Assembly: GCF_007995085.1 (NCBI RefSeq)
Contig: NZ_VOQS01000005.1
Location: 930,001 to 994,000, forward strand
Origin: Paraburkholderia azotifigens
GTDB lineage: Bacteria > Pseudomonadota > Gammaproteobacteria > Burkholderiales > Burkholderiaceae
Reading direction: 5' to 3'
DNA: 64,000 bases
The translations under genes were made by a program, and so were the position numbers. A model generated the notes under the pieces. The model was not told the DNA's origin. It was given only the letters and a program-made list of their open reading frames with translations, and did not search any database. Shown piece after piece: positions 35,030-44,292 of the stretch (the first letter of the stretch is position 1; the number at the start of each line of letters is the position of its first letter).

Positions 35030-37507
35030 ATGGCTAAGGACAACGACCGCATCGTGCTTCCGCCTGTCACGGCCCAGCGAACCAACATGACTTGCCACTT
35101 CTGCATCGTTGGCTGCGGTTATCACGTGTACAAGTGGCCCGAAGGCGAGGAAGGTGGACGCGCGCCAAACCAGAACGCCCTCGGCGTCGATTTCCGGAAA
35201 CAGGTTCCGCCGATGCAGCTCATCATGACGCCAGCAATGGAAAACGTGGTGACATACCGCGACGGTTCCCGCAAGACCATTATGATTGTCCCGGACAAGA
35301 GCTGTGTCGTGAACAGCGGGCTGAGTTCGACACGTGGCGGCAAGATGGCAACCTACATGTATGCGCCAGATGGCATCACACAGGAACGCCTGAAGAATCC
35401 GCGCATTTATGTCAGCGACCAGTGGGTCGACACCGATTGGGATTCGGCAATGGCCCTTTATGCTGGCCTGATGAAGAAGACACTCGACAAGGATGGACCG
35501 AACGGTATTGTGTTTTCCGCCTTTGACCATGGCGGTGCAGGTGGTGGATTCGAGAATACCTGGGGCAGTGGCAAACTGATGTTCACTGCGCTGCAGACCC
35601 CGATGGTGCGCATTCATAACCGCCCTGCCTACAACTCCGAATGCCACGCAACCCGAGAGATGGGCATCGGCGAACTGAATAACTCGTACGAGGATGCCGA
35701 AGTGGCCGATGTTATCTGGTCGATCGGCGCGAACTCGTATGAGACCCAGACCAACTACTTCCTCAATCACTGGGTGCCCAATCTTCAGGGTTCGACAACC
35801 GACAAGAAAAATAAATGGTTCCCTGGCGAAGCCACCCCGAAGACAAAGGTCGTGTTCGTCGACCCAAGACGAACTCCAACCATCGCAATCGCGGAGCACG
35901 TCGCCGGCAAGGACAACGTGCTACATCTCGACATCCAGCCGGGCACCGACATCGCGCTCTTCAATGGCATCTTCACTTACGTGGTCCAACAAGGGTGGAT
36001 TGACCGTGATTTCATCGCCCAGCACACGAATGGCTTCGATGATGCAGTGAAGGCCAATAACCTGTCACTGGAGGAAAGCAGCCGAATCACCGGCGTGCCT
36101 GTCGACAAAATTCGAACGGCAGCCGAGTGGTCGTACAAGCCGAAAGCACCTAACCAGATGCCGAGGACGATGCACACGTACGAGAAGGGCATCATCTGGG
36201 GCAACGACAATTATCTGATTCAGTCGTCCCTCGTCGACGTCGTTCTCGCTACCCATAACGTCGGCCGGCGCGGCACCGGAGTCGTTCGCATGGGTGGGCA
36301 CCAGGAAGGCTATACGCGTCCACCGTATCCGGGAAACACGAAGATATACATCGACCAGGAACTCATCAACGGCAAAGGCCGGATGATGACCTGGTGGGCA
36401 TGCAACAACTTCCAGACCAGCAACAACGCGCAGGGCTTGCGCGAGGTCGTTCTACGCCGGTCGCAAGTCGTGAAGGACGCGATGCAGAAGGCCCGTGGCG
36501 CGACCACGGAGCAGATGGTTGACGTCATCTATGACGCGACGTCCAAGGGCGGGCTGTTCGTCACTAGCATCAACATCTACCCGACCAAACTGGCGGAAGC
36601 CGCACACCTCATGTTGCCTGCGGCCCACCCGGGCGAGATGAATCTGACGTCGATGAATGGCGAACGCCGGATGCGCCTGTCCGAACGGTTCATGGACCCG
36701 CCCGGAACGGCGATGCCAGACTGCCTTATCGCGGCACGCGTGGCGAACACGCTGCGCGACATGTACACGAAGGAAGGCAATTCGAAGATGGCGACGCGGT
36801 TTAATGGCTTTGACTGGAAGACCGAAGAAGACGCCTTTAACGACGGCTTCCGTCGTGCCGGGCAGCCTGGAGTTGAAAAGATTGACAGTCAGGGCGGCAG
36901 CACCGGCAATCTCGTGACGTATGAGCGTCTGCGTGTGATGGCAAACAACGGCGTTCAATTGCCAACCAAAGCGTGGGAAGGTGGCAAGCTCGTCGGCACG
37001 GAAATGCTATACATGGATGCGAAGTTCGACACGCCAGACGGCAAGGCGCAGTTCAAGCCGTCACCTTGGCCGGGTTTACCGAAGACCGTTGCGGACCAGA
37101 AAGCGAAGTACCGCTTCTGGATAAATAACGGTCGTACGAACGAAGTCTGGCAAACGGTATATCACGACCAATACAACGAGTTTGTACGTGCGCAAGACCC
37201 AATGGCGTACATCGAGATGAATCCGGGTGACGCCCAGGGACTCGGCGTCTCTCCGGGCGACATTGTCGAGTTGTTCAACGACTTTGGGTCAACTTATGCA
37301 ATGGCCTATCCTGCTGCCGAAATAAAACACGATCAGACATTTATGGTGTTCGGACACATCAACGGCATCCAGGACAACGTGACCACCACATGGACCGACC
37401 GTAACGTTGTCCCGTACTACAAGGGCACATGGGCAAACATACGTCGTGTCGGCTCGATGGAAGATTACAAGCGGACTGTGAGTTTCAAGAGTCGCCGTTT
37501 TGCGTAG
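35030..37507 (+). CDS. aioA: Arsenite oxidase large molybdopterin subunit, AioA
   Basis: A full-length 825-residue DMSO-reductase-superfamily protein. The N-terminal cluster motif Cys22-x2-Cys25-x3-Cys29 ([19 protein letters not shown]), with no fourth Cys, fits the [3Fe-4S] centre of arsenite oxidase. Long family-typical segments follow, such as [37 protein letters not shown] and [19 protein letters not shown]. It oxidises arsenite to arsenate in the periplasm with a bis-molybdopterin cofactor. It has no signal peptide and is exported with AioB. No cytC, azurin or moeA gene follows, unlike several known aio operons. Confidence 0.97.
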   Translation: MAKDNDRIVLPPVTAQRTNMTCHFCIVGCGYHVYKWPEGEEGGRAPNQNALGVDFRKQVPPMQLIMTPAMENVVTYRDGSRKTIMIVPDKSCVVNSGLSSTRGGKMATYMYAPDGITQERLKNPRIYVSDQWVDTDWDSAMALYAGLMKKTLDKDGPNGIVFSAFDHGGAGGGFENTWGSGKLMFTALQTPMVRIHNRPAYNSECHATREMGIGELNNSYEDAEVADVIWSIGANSYETQTNYFLNHWVPNLQGSTTDKKNKWFPGEATPKTKVVFVDPRRTPTIAIAEHVAGKDNVLHLDIQPGTDIALFNGIFTYVVQQGWIDRDFIAQHTNGFDDAVKANNLSLEESSRITGVPVDKIRTAAEWSYKPKAPNQMPRTMHTYEKGIIWGNDNYLIQSSLVDVVLATHNVGRRGTGVVRMGGHQEGYTRPPYPGNTKIYIDQELINGKGRMMTWWACNNFQTSNNAQGLREVVLRRSQVVKDAMQKARGATTEQMVDVIYDATSKGGLFVTSINIYPTKLAEAAHLMLPAAHPGEMNLTSMNGERRMRLSERFMDPPGTAMPDCLIAARVANTLRDMYTKEGNSKMATRFNGFDWKTEEDAFNDGFRRAGQPGVEKIDSQGGSTGNLVTYERLRVMANNGVQLPTKAWEGGKLVGTEMLYMDAKFDTPDGKAQFKPSPWPGLPKTVADQKAKYRFWINNGRTNEVWQTVYHDQYNEFVRAQDPMAYIEMNPGDAQGLGVSPGDIVELFNDFGSTYAMAYPAAEIKHDQTFMVFGHINGIQDNVTTTWTDRNVVPYYKGTWANIRRVGSMEDYKRTVSFKSRRFA

Positions 37508-37513
37508 ACAATC

Positions 37514-37547
37514 GCGGCCGGCATCTAGCCGGCCGCGTCTTCTTTCC
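37514..37547 (+). terminator. Rho-independent terminator of aioBA
   Basis: GCGGCCGGC (37514-37522), a 5-base loop and the complementary GCCGGCCGC (37528-37536) are followed by GTCTTCTTTCC. It begins seven bases after the aioA stop, which suggests the aio transcript ends here without further genes. Confidence 0.85.
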
Positions 37548-37568
37548 GGTCGGGAGGGTGCGCTTCTG

Positions 37569-37817
37569 CTATCGGACGCGACGGCCTTCCGCATCGACCA
37601 CAACTTCGCCGTCCTCCTTCGTGAATTGCACATGTGTGGCTTCGGGCAAGATTTCGAGAAGTACCTCGGAAGGCCTGCAGAGGCGCACGCCGTGCGGCGT
37701 CTCCACGAACGGACGATTGATGAGAATCGGATGCTTCAGCATGGCGTCGAGGAGTTCATCGTCACGGAGCGACGGATTGTCCAGGTTGAGTTCTGCGCGG
37801 CCATAACGGAATTTCCC
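37569..37817 (-). pseudogene. arsC: 5'-truncated arsenate reductase (ArsC) remnant
   Basis: The minus strand encodes ELNLDNPSLRDDELLDAMLK, then HPILINRPFVETPHGVRLCR and FTKEDGEVVVDAEGRR, the C-terminal half of glutaredoxin-type ArsC. The frame meets a TGA at 37820-37818 and the N-terminal part with the catalytic Cys is absent. About 83 of the usual 140 residues remain. Loss of arsC in an arsenite-oxidising island is noteworthy, but another copy may exist. The stretch 37818-37995 holds only an unassigned in-frame scrap (IAGRNKELIGNLAVGASSEA). Confidence 0.8.
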
Positions 37818-37995
37818 TCACACCCGCTGGTAATTCCCTACTCGCCCGAGCACGAATAATTCTCACCGAGTGCGCCCGCGCAGAAGCCGAAATTGCAGGC
37901 CGCAACAAGGAGCTCATCGGCAATCTGGCGGTCGGAGCCTCGTCCGAGGCATTCGCCGGGGTGCTGTGACCTGCCCCGGTATTAGTCCCAGTCGA

Positions 37996-39345
37996 CTAGC
38001 GCATAGGTAAAGGCAACCCGACGCGCACACCGAAGCCCTGCCCATCTATTCCCGTTGTGTACTCCATCCTCCCCCGCAATTGGGCCACAATGCGTGCGAC
38101 GATCGACAGGCCCAACCCGCTTCCTTTCTCGACGTGGTTCGCGCCACGAAAGAAGCGGTCGTGCAGGCGTGACCGGTCCGCCTCCGCGACACCAGGGCCG
38201 TCGTCTCGCACCTCAAGAAACATCGTGTCGGCGTCGCTCCAGATAGCGATTTCCATGCGCCCCTGCGCGCGACTGTACTTGACTGCATTGTCGACGAGAT
38301 TGTCGAGCAGTATGCGCACCAGCGCGGGCGGCGCACACACGGTGGTCGCTCCATCGGCCCGCAGCGTCAGCGACATCTGCTTGTAGTCTGCATGAGCATG
38401 CTGATCGACGATGCAGGCTTTGGCCATGTCCGCGAGATCGACCCGCGCACTCGGAAGCGGCGTGCTTTCCTCAAGCCGCGCCAGCGCGAGCAGTTGGTCG
38501 GCCAGGTGCGTGCTTCGGTCCACGGCTTCCACTACGCGCTGCATCGCGCGACGCTGACGTTCCGGATCACACGCGGTGAGCGCGACTTGTGCCTGGACCT
38601 TGATGGCGGCGAGCGGGGTCTTGAGTTCGTGCGCCGCGTCGCCCGTAAATGCGCGTTCGCGATCGAGCGACTGGCGCAGGCGTTGCAACAGCGTATTGAG
38701 CGCAGCGACGAGCGGAAAAACCTCGTCGGGAACGTTCTTGACCGCGATGGCATCGAGACTGTCGGGTGATCGTGCCTCGATGGCCTCCGACAGCGTACGC
38801 AAGGGAATCAGGCTGCTGCCGATTGCAAACCAGACCAGGATGGCCAGCACGGGCAACGCGAACGCGAGTGGGCGTGCGATGCGGTGCGCGACCATCGTGG
38901 AGAACTCTGAGCGATGCGTGCGCGGCTCGAAGATTCGCACGGTACGGCCGCGCGCGGCGTCGCCAAGTACATAGACGCGCCACTTCGCATCCTCTACACG
39001 CAGCAGGCCAGATGCTTGGGCCGGACGTGCCGGCAGCCCGAGCGAGGACAGGCCGGGGCTGGCGGCCAGTACCCTTCCGTCTGCAGCAGTCACCTCGTAC
39101 AGCAGCCGCATTGACGCATCGTTGTCTCCGTCGTCGTCGCGCGGCGTGAGGCTCGCGCCTGCAAAAGCCGGCAGATCGTGCACGTCGAGCAAGAGTAGCG
39201 CTCGGGCGACCTGTTCGATGCGTGTTTCGTCCCATTCCTCGACTTCATGGATTGCCTGGTGATAGCTCGAATAGAGCGAGTACAACCACACCAGCACGAT
39301 GCCAGACAACATCAGCAAGGTCAGCCGTCGGCGGATCGACCGCAT
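37996..39345 (-). CDS. Two-component sensor histidine kinase (QseC/PmrB/TctE type)
   Basis: From ATG 39345 the protein has 449 residues. The start codon overlaps the response-regulator stop (TGATG), indicating translational coupling. Transmembrane segments lie at about residues 10-28 and 158-180, enclosing a periplasmic loop. The kinase core has DAAHELKTPLAAIKVQAQVA (phospho-His), NAVKYS, DDGPGV and GSGLGLSIV. The longer frame to 39546 lies inside the regulator gene. The paired regulator and the divergent cytochrome b562/b561 genes suggest a link to envelope redox state, which is an inference. Confidence 0.9.
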   Translation of the reverse strand: MRSIRRRLTLLMLSGIVLVWLYSLYSSYHQAIHEVEEWDETRIEQVARALLLLDVHDLPAFAGASLTPRDDDGDNDASMRLLYEVTAADGRVLAASPGLSSLGLPARPAQASGLLRVEDAKWRVYVLGDAARGRTVRIFEPRTHRSEFSTMVAHRIARPLAFALPVLAILVWFAIGSSLIPLRTLSEAIEARSPDSLDAIAVKNVPDEVFPLVAALNTLLQRLRQSLDRERAFTGDAAHELKTPLAAIKVQAQVALTACDPERQRRAMQRVVEAVDRSTHLADQLLALARLEESTPLPSARVDLADMAKACIVDQHAHADYKQMSLTLRADGATTVCAPPALVRILLDNLVDNAVKYSRAQGRMEIAIWSDADTMFLEVRDDGPGVAEADRSRLHDRFFRGANHVEKGSGLGLSIVARIVAQLRGRMEYTTGIDGQGFGVRVGLPLPMR

Positions 39346-40007
39346 CACGTCGCCTTCTCCACCACATAGCCGACGCCGCGGATCGTCCGGATCAGCTGGG
39401 CGCCCAGCTTCTTGCGCAGGTTCGAGATATGCACCTCGATCGCATTGCTTTCGATCTCCTCGTTCCAGCCGTATAGGCTGTCCTGGAGACGCGCACGGGA
39501 AAGAGGACGGCCCTGATTCGCCAGAAGTTCGACCAGCAATGCGCACTCGCGCGAGCTGAGCGCGATGTGCTCGGTTCCGCGCATGACCGTCAGGCTCCCG
39601 GGATCAACCAGCAGATCGCCGTATTCAATCGTGTCGGTGCTTCGGCCCTGCGAGCGCCTCACGAGCGCGCGACAACGCGCGACCAGTTCAGTCAGGTCGA
39701 ACGGCTTGCCGAGATAGTCATCGGCGCCAGCGCTCAGGCCACTTACCCGGTCGGCGACAGTGTCGCGCGCGGTCATGACAAGCACGGGAGTATGGTCACG
39801 GCGCTTGCGAATCCAGTCGAGCAGTTCGGTGCCCGACATGCGGGGAAGGCCAAGATCGAGCACGACCAGGTCGTATGGCGTGGTTTCTAGTGCCAGCTGC
39901 GCGTGCTTGCCGTCGCACGACCAGTCGACCGTCATGCCCGCCTCGATCAGGCCGTCTTCCACACCGCTGCCAATCAGCCTGTCGTCCTCGACGAGTAATA
40001 CGCGCAT
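39345..40007 (-). CDS. OmpR-family response regulator (QseB/PmrA type)
   Basis: A 220-residue regulator. The receiver domain has phospho-acceptor Asp in LVVLDLGLPRMSG, the acidic pair EDD near the start, and Lys in YLGKPFDL. A winged-helix output domain occupies residues 125-220 (LSSRECALLVELLANQGRPL, then SNAIEVHISNLRKKLGAQLI, RTIRGVGYV). It is encoded immediately upstream of its kinase. A direct repeat upstream may be its own binding site. Confidence 0.92.
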   Translation of the reverse strand: MRVLLVEDDRLIGSGVEDGLIEAGMTVDWSCDGKHAQLALETTPYDLVVLDLGLPRMSGTELLDWIRKRRDHTPVLVMTARDTVADRVSGLSAGADDYLGKPFDLTELVARCRALVRRSQGRSTDTIEYGDLLVDPGSLTVMRGTEHIALSSRECALLVELLANQGRPLSRARLQDSLYGWNEEIESNAIEVHISNLRKKLGAQLIRTIRGVGYVVEKAT

Positions 40008-40092
40008 CGCGTCGTGCTCCTGTTCGTTCCTGGCGGCAACGATAACCGCTTACACCGACGCGGATCAAGCCCGTGCGTCGCCATGGCTTGTC

Positions 40093-40108
40093 GTTAAGAT
40101 TCCGTTAA
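40093..40108. promoter_or_regulatory. Direct repeat, possible response-regulator binding site
   Basis: GTTAA occurs at 40093-40097 and 40104-40108, an 11-base (one helical turn) spacing typical of OmpR-family sites, within the divergent region between the regulator gene and the cytochrome b562 gene. Confidence 0.4.
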
Positions 40109-40154
40109 CCTGACCTGACTATTCTCGCGGGCATTCACTGTCCTTACAGGATCA

Positions 40155-40535
40155 ATGCCCATGGCCATGCTGCCGTTCCACCCCCATTTCCGCACGTTGC
40201 TGTGCGTCTCGCTGCTTGTGGCCGCGCCGCTGGCCCATGCAGGCGAGATCAAGACACTGATGAAGGACATGAAGTTAGCCATGCAGGGCGCGCTGTCCAG
40301 TACCACGATGCCCGAGCTGCGCGGCTACGTGACCAGACTCGAAAGCGACGCGCAGCGGGCAAGCAGTCAGCCCTATCGCAGCGACCAATCCACCTACGAC
40401 GAAGGCATGCGGTCGCTGCAGCAGGAATTGACCGAGGTCGACCGTGCAATCCAGGCAGACGACATGAACGCCGCCAAGCGCGCATTGCACCGGATTAACG
40501 GTACGAGGAAGCATTATCACGACCTGCTGAGCTGA
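40155..40535 (+). CDS. cybC: Cytochrome b562 family periplasmic protein
   Basis: A 126-residue protein with a signal peptide (FRTLLCVSLLVAAPLAHA) and a four-helix cytochrome b562-like body. A Met near the start of the mature protein (IKTLMKDMKLAM) and the histidines near the C-terminus (RKHYHDLLS) match the Met/His axial heme ligands of CybC. It is followed 36 bp later by a cytochrome b561 gene, suggesting a small electron-transfer pair, and is divergent from the two-component genes. Confidence 0.8.
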   Translation: MPMAMLPFHPHFRTLLCVSLLVAAPLAHAGEIKTLMKDMKLAMQGALSSTTMPELRGYVTRLESDAQRASSQPYRSDQSTYDEGMRSLQQELTEVDRAIQADDMNAAKRALHRINGTRKHYHDLLS

Positions 40536-40571
40536 CAAACCTGAAATGCATTTGAACAGGAACCCCGTAGC

Positions 40572-41135
40572 ATGAAACATGTGTCCCGCTATCCTTTATC
40601 GATCAGTCTGCTGCACTGGCTGCTGGCCGTCGCGCTGATCGGCAATCTGATCATCGGCTGGATGCTCGACGACAGGGAGGATCTGCTCGCATTGCACAAG
40701 TCGATCGGCATCGTCATCCTCGGGCTGGTGTCGGTCCGTGTCGCGAACCGGTTGCGCGTGCGGCGTCGGCTGCCGCCGTCGACCAATCCGGCCGGAACGC
40801 CGGCTTACCTCGCCGAGAAGACCGCCCATCACCTGCTCTACGTGCTGATGATCGCCATTCCCCTGCTCGGTTGGATGAAGACCAATGCGGCCGGACACGT
40901 GGCCAGTTGCTTCGGGCTCTTCTCGCTGCCAACGCTGCTACCGAAAAGCCACGAATTGTCGCACTGGTTGGGGGAACTGCATGCGCTGGCGGCCTATGGG
41001 CTGGCCGCACTAGTCGGATTGCATGTACTGGGGGCGCTGGCGCACCGGGTACTCAAGTCGGAAAACATTCTTCCCCGGATCCTGCCTTTCACCAGGCGCG
41101 TCGAGCAGAAGATGCCAACGAGCGATCGTGGTTGA
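40572..41135 (+). CDS. Cytochrome b561 (CybB-type) membrane protein
   Basis: A 187-residue integral membrane protein with four hydrophobic segments. Heme-ligand histidines are expected in ISLLHWLLA, LLALHKSIGI, AHHLLYVLM and ALVGLHVLGALAHRVL, the usual b561 pattern. CybB oxidises ubiquinol and passes electrons to small acceptors. The protein ends in a basic cytoplasmic tail. The upstream cytochrome b562 gene would be a natural periplasmic partner. Confidence 0.88.
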   Translation: MKHVSRYPLSISLLHWLLAVALIGNLIIGWMLDDREDLLALHKSIGIVILGLVSVRVANRLRVRRRLPPSTNPAGTPAYLAEKTAHHLLYVLMIAIPLLGWMKTNAAGHVASCFGLFSLPTLLPKSHELSHWLGELHALAAYGLAALVGLHVLGALAHRVLKSENILPRILPFTRRVEQKMPTSDRG

Positions 41136-41193
41136 GTCGTCCGCGCGGCGCTCAAGTCAAATGCCATCGGCAAAGCCGGCGGAACGCGTGCAC

Positions 41194-41650
41194 TCAGGAA
41201 CGCGCAATGGCTGATCGCTGCGCGTTTCGAAGGGATCGGTACTCGTGCCATGTGAGAGCGAAAATGACGATGTCCAGAGTGGTCCCGAGCAGCAACCATA
41301 CTGACTGCGTGAATGTGTATCGGTAGACCTGATACGCGATAAACAGGCCGTAGACGATCATCGAGACAGGGTAATACCAAAGCCTCTGTCGCAAGAGGCC
41401 GACGATTAGCCAGAGCTTTATCATGCCGTGCCCGAGCAGATAGATCGCAGCAAATTTCTGGGCACCGATGGACAGATGCTGGACAGTATGGAGTAGAAAG
41501 TTGACCACGAGATCGTGGGAGTCTTCGGCAAACTCCTCCCTGGTAACCCAAAGCACGAGGGATAAAAAAAATCGCAGTGGAAACAAAGTAAGTGGCAACG
41601 CCGACGACGATCTCTGACAGTGAGAAAACAGCTTTCGACCACGGCAGCAA
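41194..41650 (-). pseudogene. DUF2127-family membrane protein, frameshifted and truncated at the 5' end
   Basis: Family-like sequence starts in one frame (KAVFSLSEIVVGVATYFVST) and continues in another (LWVTREEFAEDSHDLVVNFL, YLLGHGMIKLWLIVGLLRQR, WYYPVSMIVYGLFIAYQVYR). The switch is at a run of eight A on the plus strand (41564-41571), where one extra base explains the shift. The N-terminus runs into the end of the AraC gene with no start codon beyond a weak TTG. The original protein would have four membrane segments. Confidence 0.75.
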
Positions 41651-41657
41651 TAACCAG

Positions 41658-42554
41658 TTAGCGTCGCAGTTCAGGCCTCAAGCCTGCAATGATTCGAGCA
41701 GCGTCCTTCGCAGGCGGCAATCCGAACGCCCGAGCATATTCGCGACTGAACTGCGTGGGACTCTCGTAGCCGACTTCATGCGCCGCCGTAGTGACACTGT
41801 GGCCGGCGGTGATGAGGCGTGTGCGCGCCTGAAGCAGGCGAATCTGTTTCTGGTACTGCAGTGGGCTGAGCGTGGTAACAGCTTTGAAGTGACGGTGAAA
41901 CGCCGACACGCTCATCGCCGCGTCTTCGGCGAGTTCGTGCATCCGCAGGGGGTGCGCGTAATCCCGGCGGATACGCTGGATGATCCGATTGATTCGCGAC
42001 AGTGCGGTATCCGGCGTGGCAATGTCATGCAGCATCCAGCCCATCGGCCCCTGCAGCACTCGGTAGAGAATCTCGCGTTCGTAGGCCGGTGCCAGCGCAG
42101 GAATATCGGCAGGATGCGTCATCAAACGTAGCATGCGGACCCATGCATCCAGCAACTCCGCTGTCACTGCGGCGACCGAAAACCCCGCGTTTCCGCGAAC
42201 CGGCCCGGCAGCGTCTGGCAGGTCCGAGAGCAAGCCGGCGATCAGTGCCGGGTCGAGGGTCAGGCTCACCGCCAGATAGGGGGCACCCGATTCGCTGCTG
42301 CGCACGATGCCGGCGGCAGGAAGATCGACGGACATGACGAAATACGTGGCGGGATCGTAGTGCAGGGTTTGACCGCCGACTGTCATGGATTTGCCGCCTT
42401 GAAGGATCAGGTTGACCATGGGTTCATAGACAGCCGCCAGCTCGTGCTCCGGCACGGCACCCCGCACCATCGCCACGCGTGGGATGCCTGTCTCGGTCCG
42501 ACGGTTCTGCGCGTGGGCGGCCAACTTCCGCAGTTCGCTCAATTGTTCTTCCAT
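41658..42554 (-). CDS. AraC-family transcriptional regulator (AraC_N / cupin type)
   Basis: From ATG 42554 the protein has 298 residues. The N-terminal AraC_N-type domain includes VNLILQGGKSMTVGGQTLHY and SVDLPAAGIVR. The C-terminal double helix-turn-helix is MHELAEDAAMSVSAFHRHFK and TTAAHEVGYESPTQFSREYA. A GGAGG lies close to the ATG. It is divergent from the SDR gene, a very common pairing in which the regulator controls the neighbouring oxidoreductase. Confidence 0.9.
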   Translation of the reverse strand: MEEQLSELRKLAAHAQNRRTETGIPRVAMVRGAVPEHELAAVYEPMVNLILQGGKSMTVGGQTLHYDPATYFVMSVDLPAAGIVRSSESGAPYLAVSLTLDPALIAGLLSDLPDAAGPVRGNAGFSVAAVTAELLDAWVRMLRLMTHPADIPALAPAYEREILYRVLQGPMGWMLHDIATPDTALSRINRIIQRIRRDYAHPLRMHELAEDAAMSVSAFHRHFKAVTTLSPLQYQKQIRLLQARTRLITAGHSVTTAAHEVGYESPTQFSREYARAFGLPPAKDAARIIAGLRPELRR

Positions 42555-42688
42555 GCCTCCATTGGACTTCGAATCTTGCCTTGGGACAAGCAAAAAAGCA
42601 GAAATAGGCAGGATTGAGGGAGGATCAGGCGAGCCGCGAAAGCGGCAGAGACCTATCGTATCGCCGTTGAACTTCAATGGAGCCACAC

Positions 42689-43432
42689 ATGGACATCATC
42701 GTTATTACCGGAGGCAGTCGCGGCATCGGCGCCAGTACCGCCCTCGAATGCGCACAGCGCGGACTGGGGACCATCCTCACCTGCAACCGCAACCCGGATG
42801 CCGCGCAGGGTGTGGTTCGCCAGATCGAAGATGCAGGCGGCAAGGCCGTCGCCCTGCCGCTGGACGTCGCCGACGTCAGCAGCTTTCCTGCTTTCCGTAA
42901 CGCGGTGGAGCAGGTGCTGGCATCCACCTGGGGGGCGACTCGACTGGCTGGTCTGGTCAACAACGCCGGCTACGGGCTTTACAACCCCATTGAAACCGTC
43001 ACTGAGTCCGAGTTCAACGGGCTGATGAATGTGCATCTGAAAGGCCCTTTCTTCCTTACCCAAACGTTGCTGCCGTTGCTGCGCAATGGAGCGAGCATCG
43101 TCAACCTGACCAGCGCGACCACGCGGGTGGCCACTGCGGGCGTTGCGCCCTATGCGACTTTCAAGGGCGGCCTGGAAGTACTGACGCGCTATATGGCCAA
43201 GGAGTTCAGCGAACGCGGCATCCGGGTCAACTCAGTATCGCCTGGCCCCATTCGGACGGAACTCGGCGGAGGTCTGAACGCTGAGTTCGAAGCGCTGCTT
43301 AGCTCGCAGACCGCCCTCGGGCGCGTAGGCGAACCGGAAGACGTCGCACGCGCGATTGCTTCGCTGCTGACTGAGGATGGCGGCTGGATCAATGCCCAGA
43401 ACATCGAAGTCGCCGGCGGTTACGTCATTTGA
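42689..43432 (+). CDS. Short-chain dehydrogenase/reductase
   Basis: From ATG 42689 (GGAG 8 bases upstream) the protein has 247 residues. Classical SDR features are the nucleotide-binding TGGSRGIGAS, the NNAGYG motif, the catalytic Ser in NLTSATTR and Tyr-x3-Lys (PYATFKGGLE), and a C-terminal EDGGWINAQNIEVAGGYVI. It reduces or oxidises an unknown alcohol or carbonyl with NAD(P). It leads a rightward group with the VOC relic and an NTF2-like gene, and is probably regulated by the divergent AraC protein. Confidence 0.92.
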   Translation: MDIIVITGGSRGIGASTALECAQRGLGTILTCNRNPDAAQGVVRQIEDAGGKAVALPLDVADVSSFPAFRNAVEQVLASTWGATRLAGLVNNAGYGLYNPIETVTESEFNGLMNVHLKGPFFLTQTLLPLLRNGASIVNLTSATTRVATAGVAPYATFKGGLEVLTRYMAKEFSERGIRVNSVSPGPIRTELGGGLNAEFEALLSSQTALGRVGEPEDVARAIASLLTEDGGWINAQNIEVAGGYVI

Positions 43433-43444
43433 GAGGGCAAACCA

Positions 43445-43645
43445 ATGATTGATCACGTCTTCCTCACTGCCAGCAACACCCACCGCGCGATGGCCTTCTA
43501 CGGGGCATTGGCGATCGGCGCGGCCGAGATCCATGCCTCCGGGCCGCAGCTTCACTACGATCTCCGCTTCTACACCGCTCCGATCAGGGACATGGATGGC
43601 TGCACCCTGGAATGCGTCTACAAAAGCTGGCAGCACGGAGGTTGA
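43445..43645 (+). pseudogene. VOC/glyoxalase-family protein with an internal in-frame deletion
   Basis: The 66-residue frame begins like a VOC protein (MIDHVFLTASNTHRAMAFYG) and ends like one (AEIHASGPQLHYDLRFYTAP, TLECVYKSWQHGG). The middle, about 60 residues that should carry the first beta-alpha-beta-beta-beta unit and a metal ligand, is missing at about 43497-43510. The frame is kept. The product could not form a normal VOC fold. The neighbouring SDR and NTF2-like genes are intact. Confidence 0.75.
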
Positions 43646-43649
43646 TGCG

Positions 43650-43997
43650 ATGAGCGAGCAGACAGACAAGCTGTGCATGGCCGCGGACGCCTTGATCGCG
43701 GCAACCAATGCGTTCGACGTCGAAAGCGCGCTTCCCCTTTTTACCGCGGATGCGGTGATTGACGATCCGTCCACAGGCCATCGTTTCGACGGCCATGCCG
43801 GCATTCGGGGCTATATTGAGCAGTACTTTATCGGCTATCACACCGTGACCCGCTTGCTGTCCATCGAGCGCCTCGGCAATAGCCATGCTCGCGTTCGCGT
43901 CGATTTTACTGGGGACTTCGGCCACGAGATCGGCCTTCTGGAAATACGCGTCAACACCTATGGGATGATCGAACGCATCGACGCGGATCTCGAATGA
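43650..43997 (+). CDS. SnoaL/NTF2-like protein
   Basis: From ATG 43650 the protein has 115 residues with an NTF2-like fold (AADALIAATNAFDVESALPL, DDPSTGHRFDGHAGIRGYIE, RVDFTGDFGHEIGLLEIRVN). It starts 4 bp after the VOC relic and shares its transcript. The function is unknown; such proteins often work with SDR enzymes on small ketones. Confidence 0.8.
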   Translation: MSEQTDKLCMAADALIAATNAFDVESALPLFTADAVIDDPSTGHRFDGHAGIRGYIEQYFIGYHTVTRLLSIERLGNSHARVRVDFTGDFGHEIGLLEIRVNTYGMIERIDADLE

Positions 43998-44043
43998 GCA
44001 AAGCGTGGAGTAACGACCGCTGTACAGTCGAAAGCAGTCACAC

Positions 44044-44292
44044 GTGGACGATGTGCTGAAGGACCGAAATGGATTGTGGATTCAACCGGTCGAGGAAACG
44101 GATTGGGGAACTCGCCGCTTATATAGTGTCGGTGAGGGAATCACGGACGCGATCATTTCGGTCGATCCCGATGCGAAAGTCGCTGCCGACGTGCGAGCGA
44201 AGATGGTGGACGTAGACTCCTGGCTCTTCGCCGAGGAGTTCCTCGTTGCTTTCTACGATGCCGGATATGACGTCCAGATAGCTCAACGCTAG
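44044..44292 (+). CDS. Small hypothetical protein
   Basis: An 82-residue frame from a GTG at 44044 with an even, acidic composition (GLWIQPVEETDWGTRRLYSV, then VDVDSWLFAEEFLVAFYDAG). It looks like a compact globular protein of the kind annotated as hypothetical in Burkholderia, but no domain is recognised. The ribosome site is weak. Confidence 0.45.
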   Translation: MDDVLKDRNGLWIQPVEETDWGTRRLYSVGEGITDAIISVDPDAKVAADVRAKMVDVDSWLFAEEFLVAFYDAGYDVQIAQR

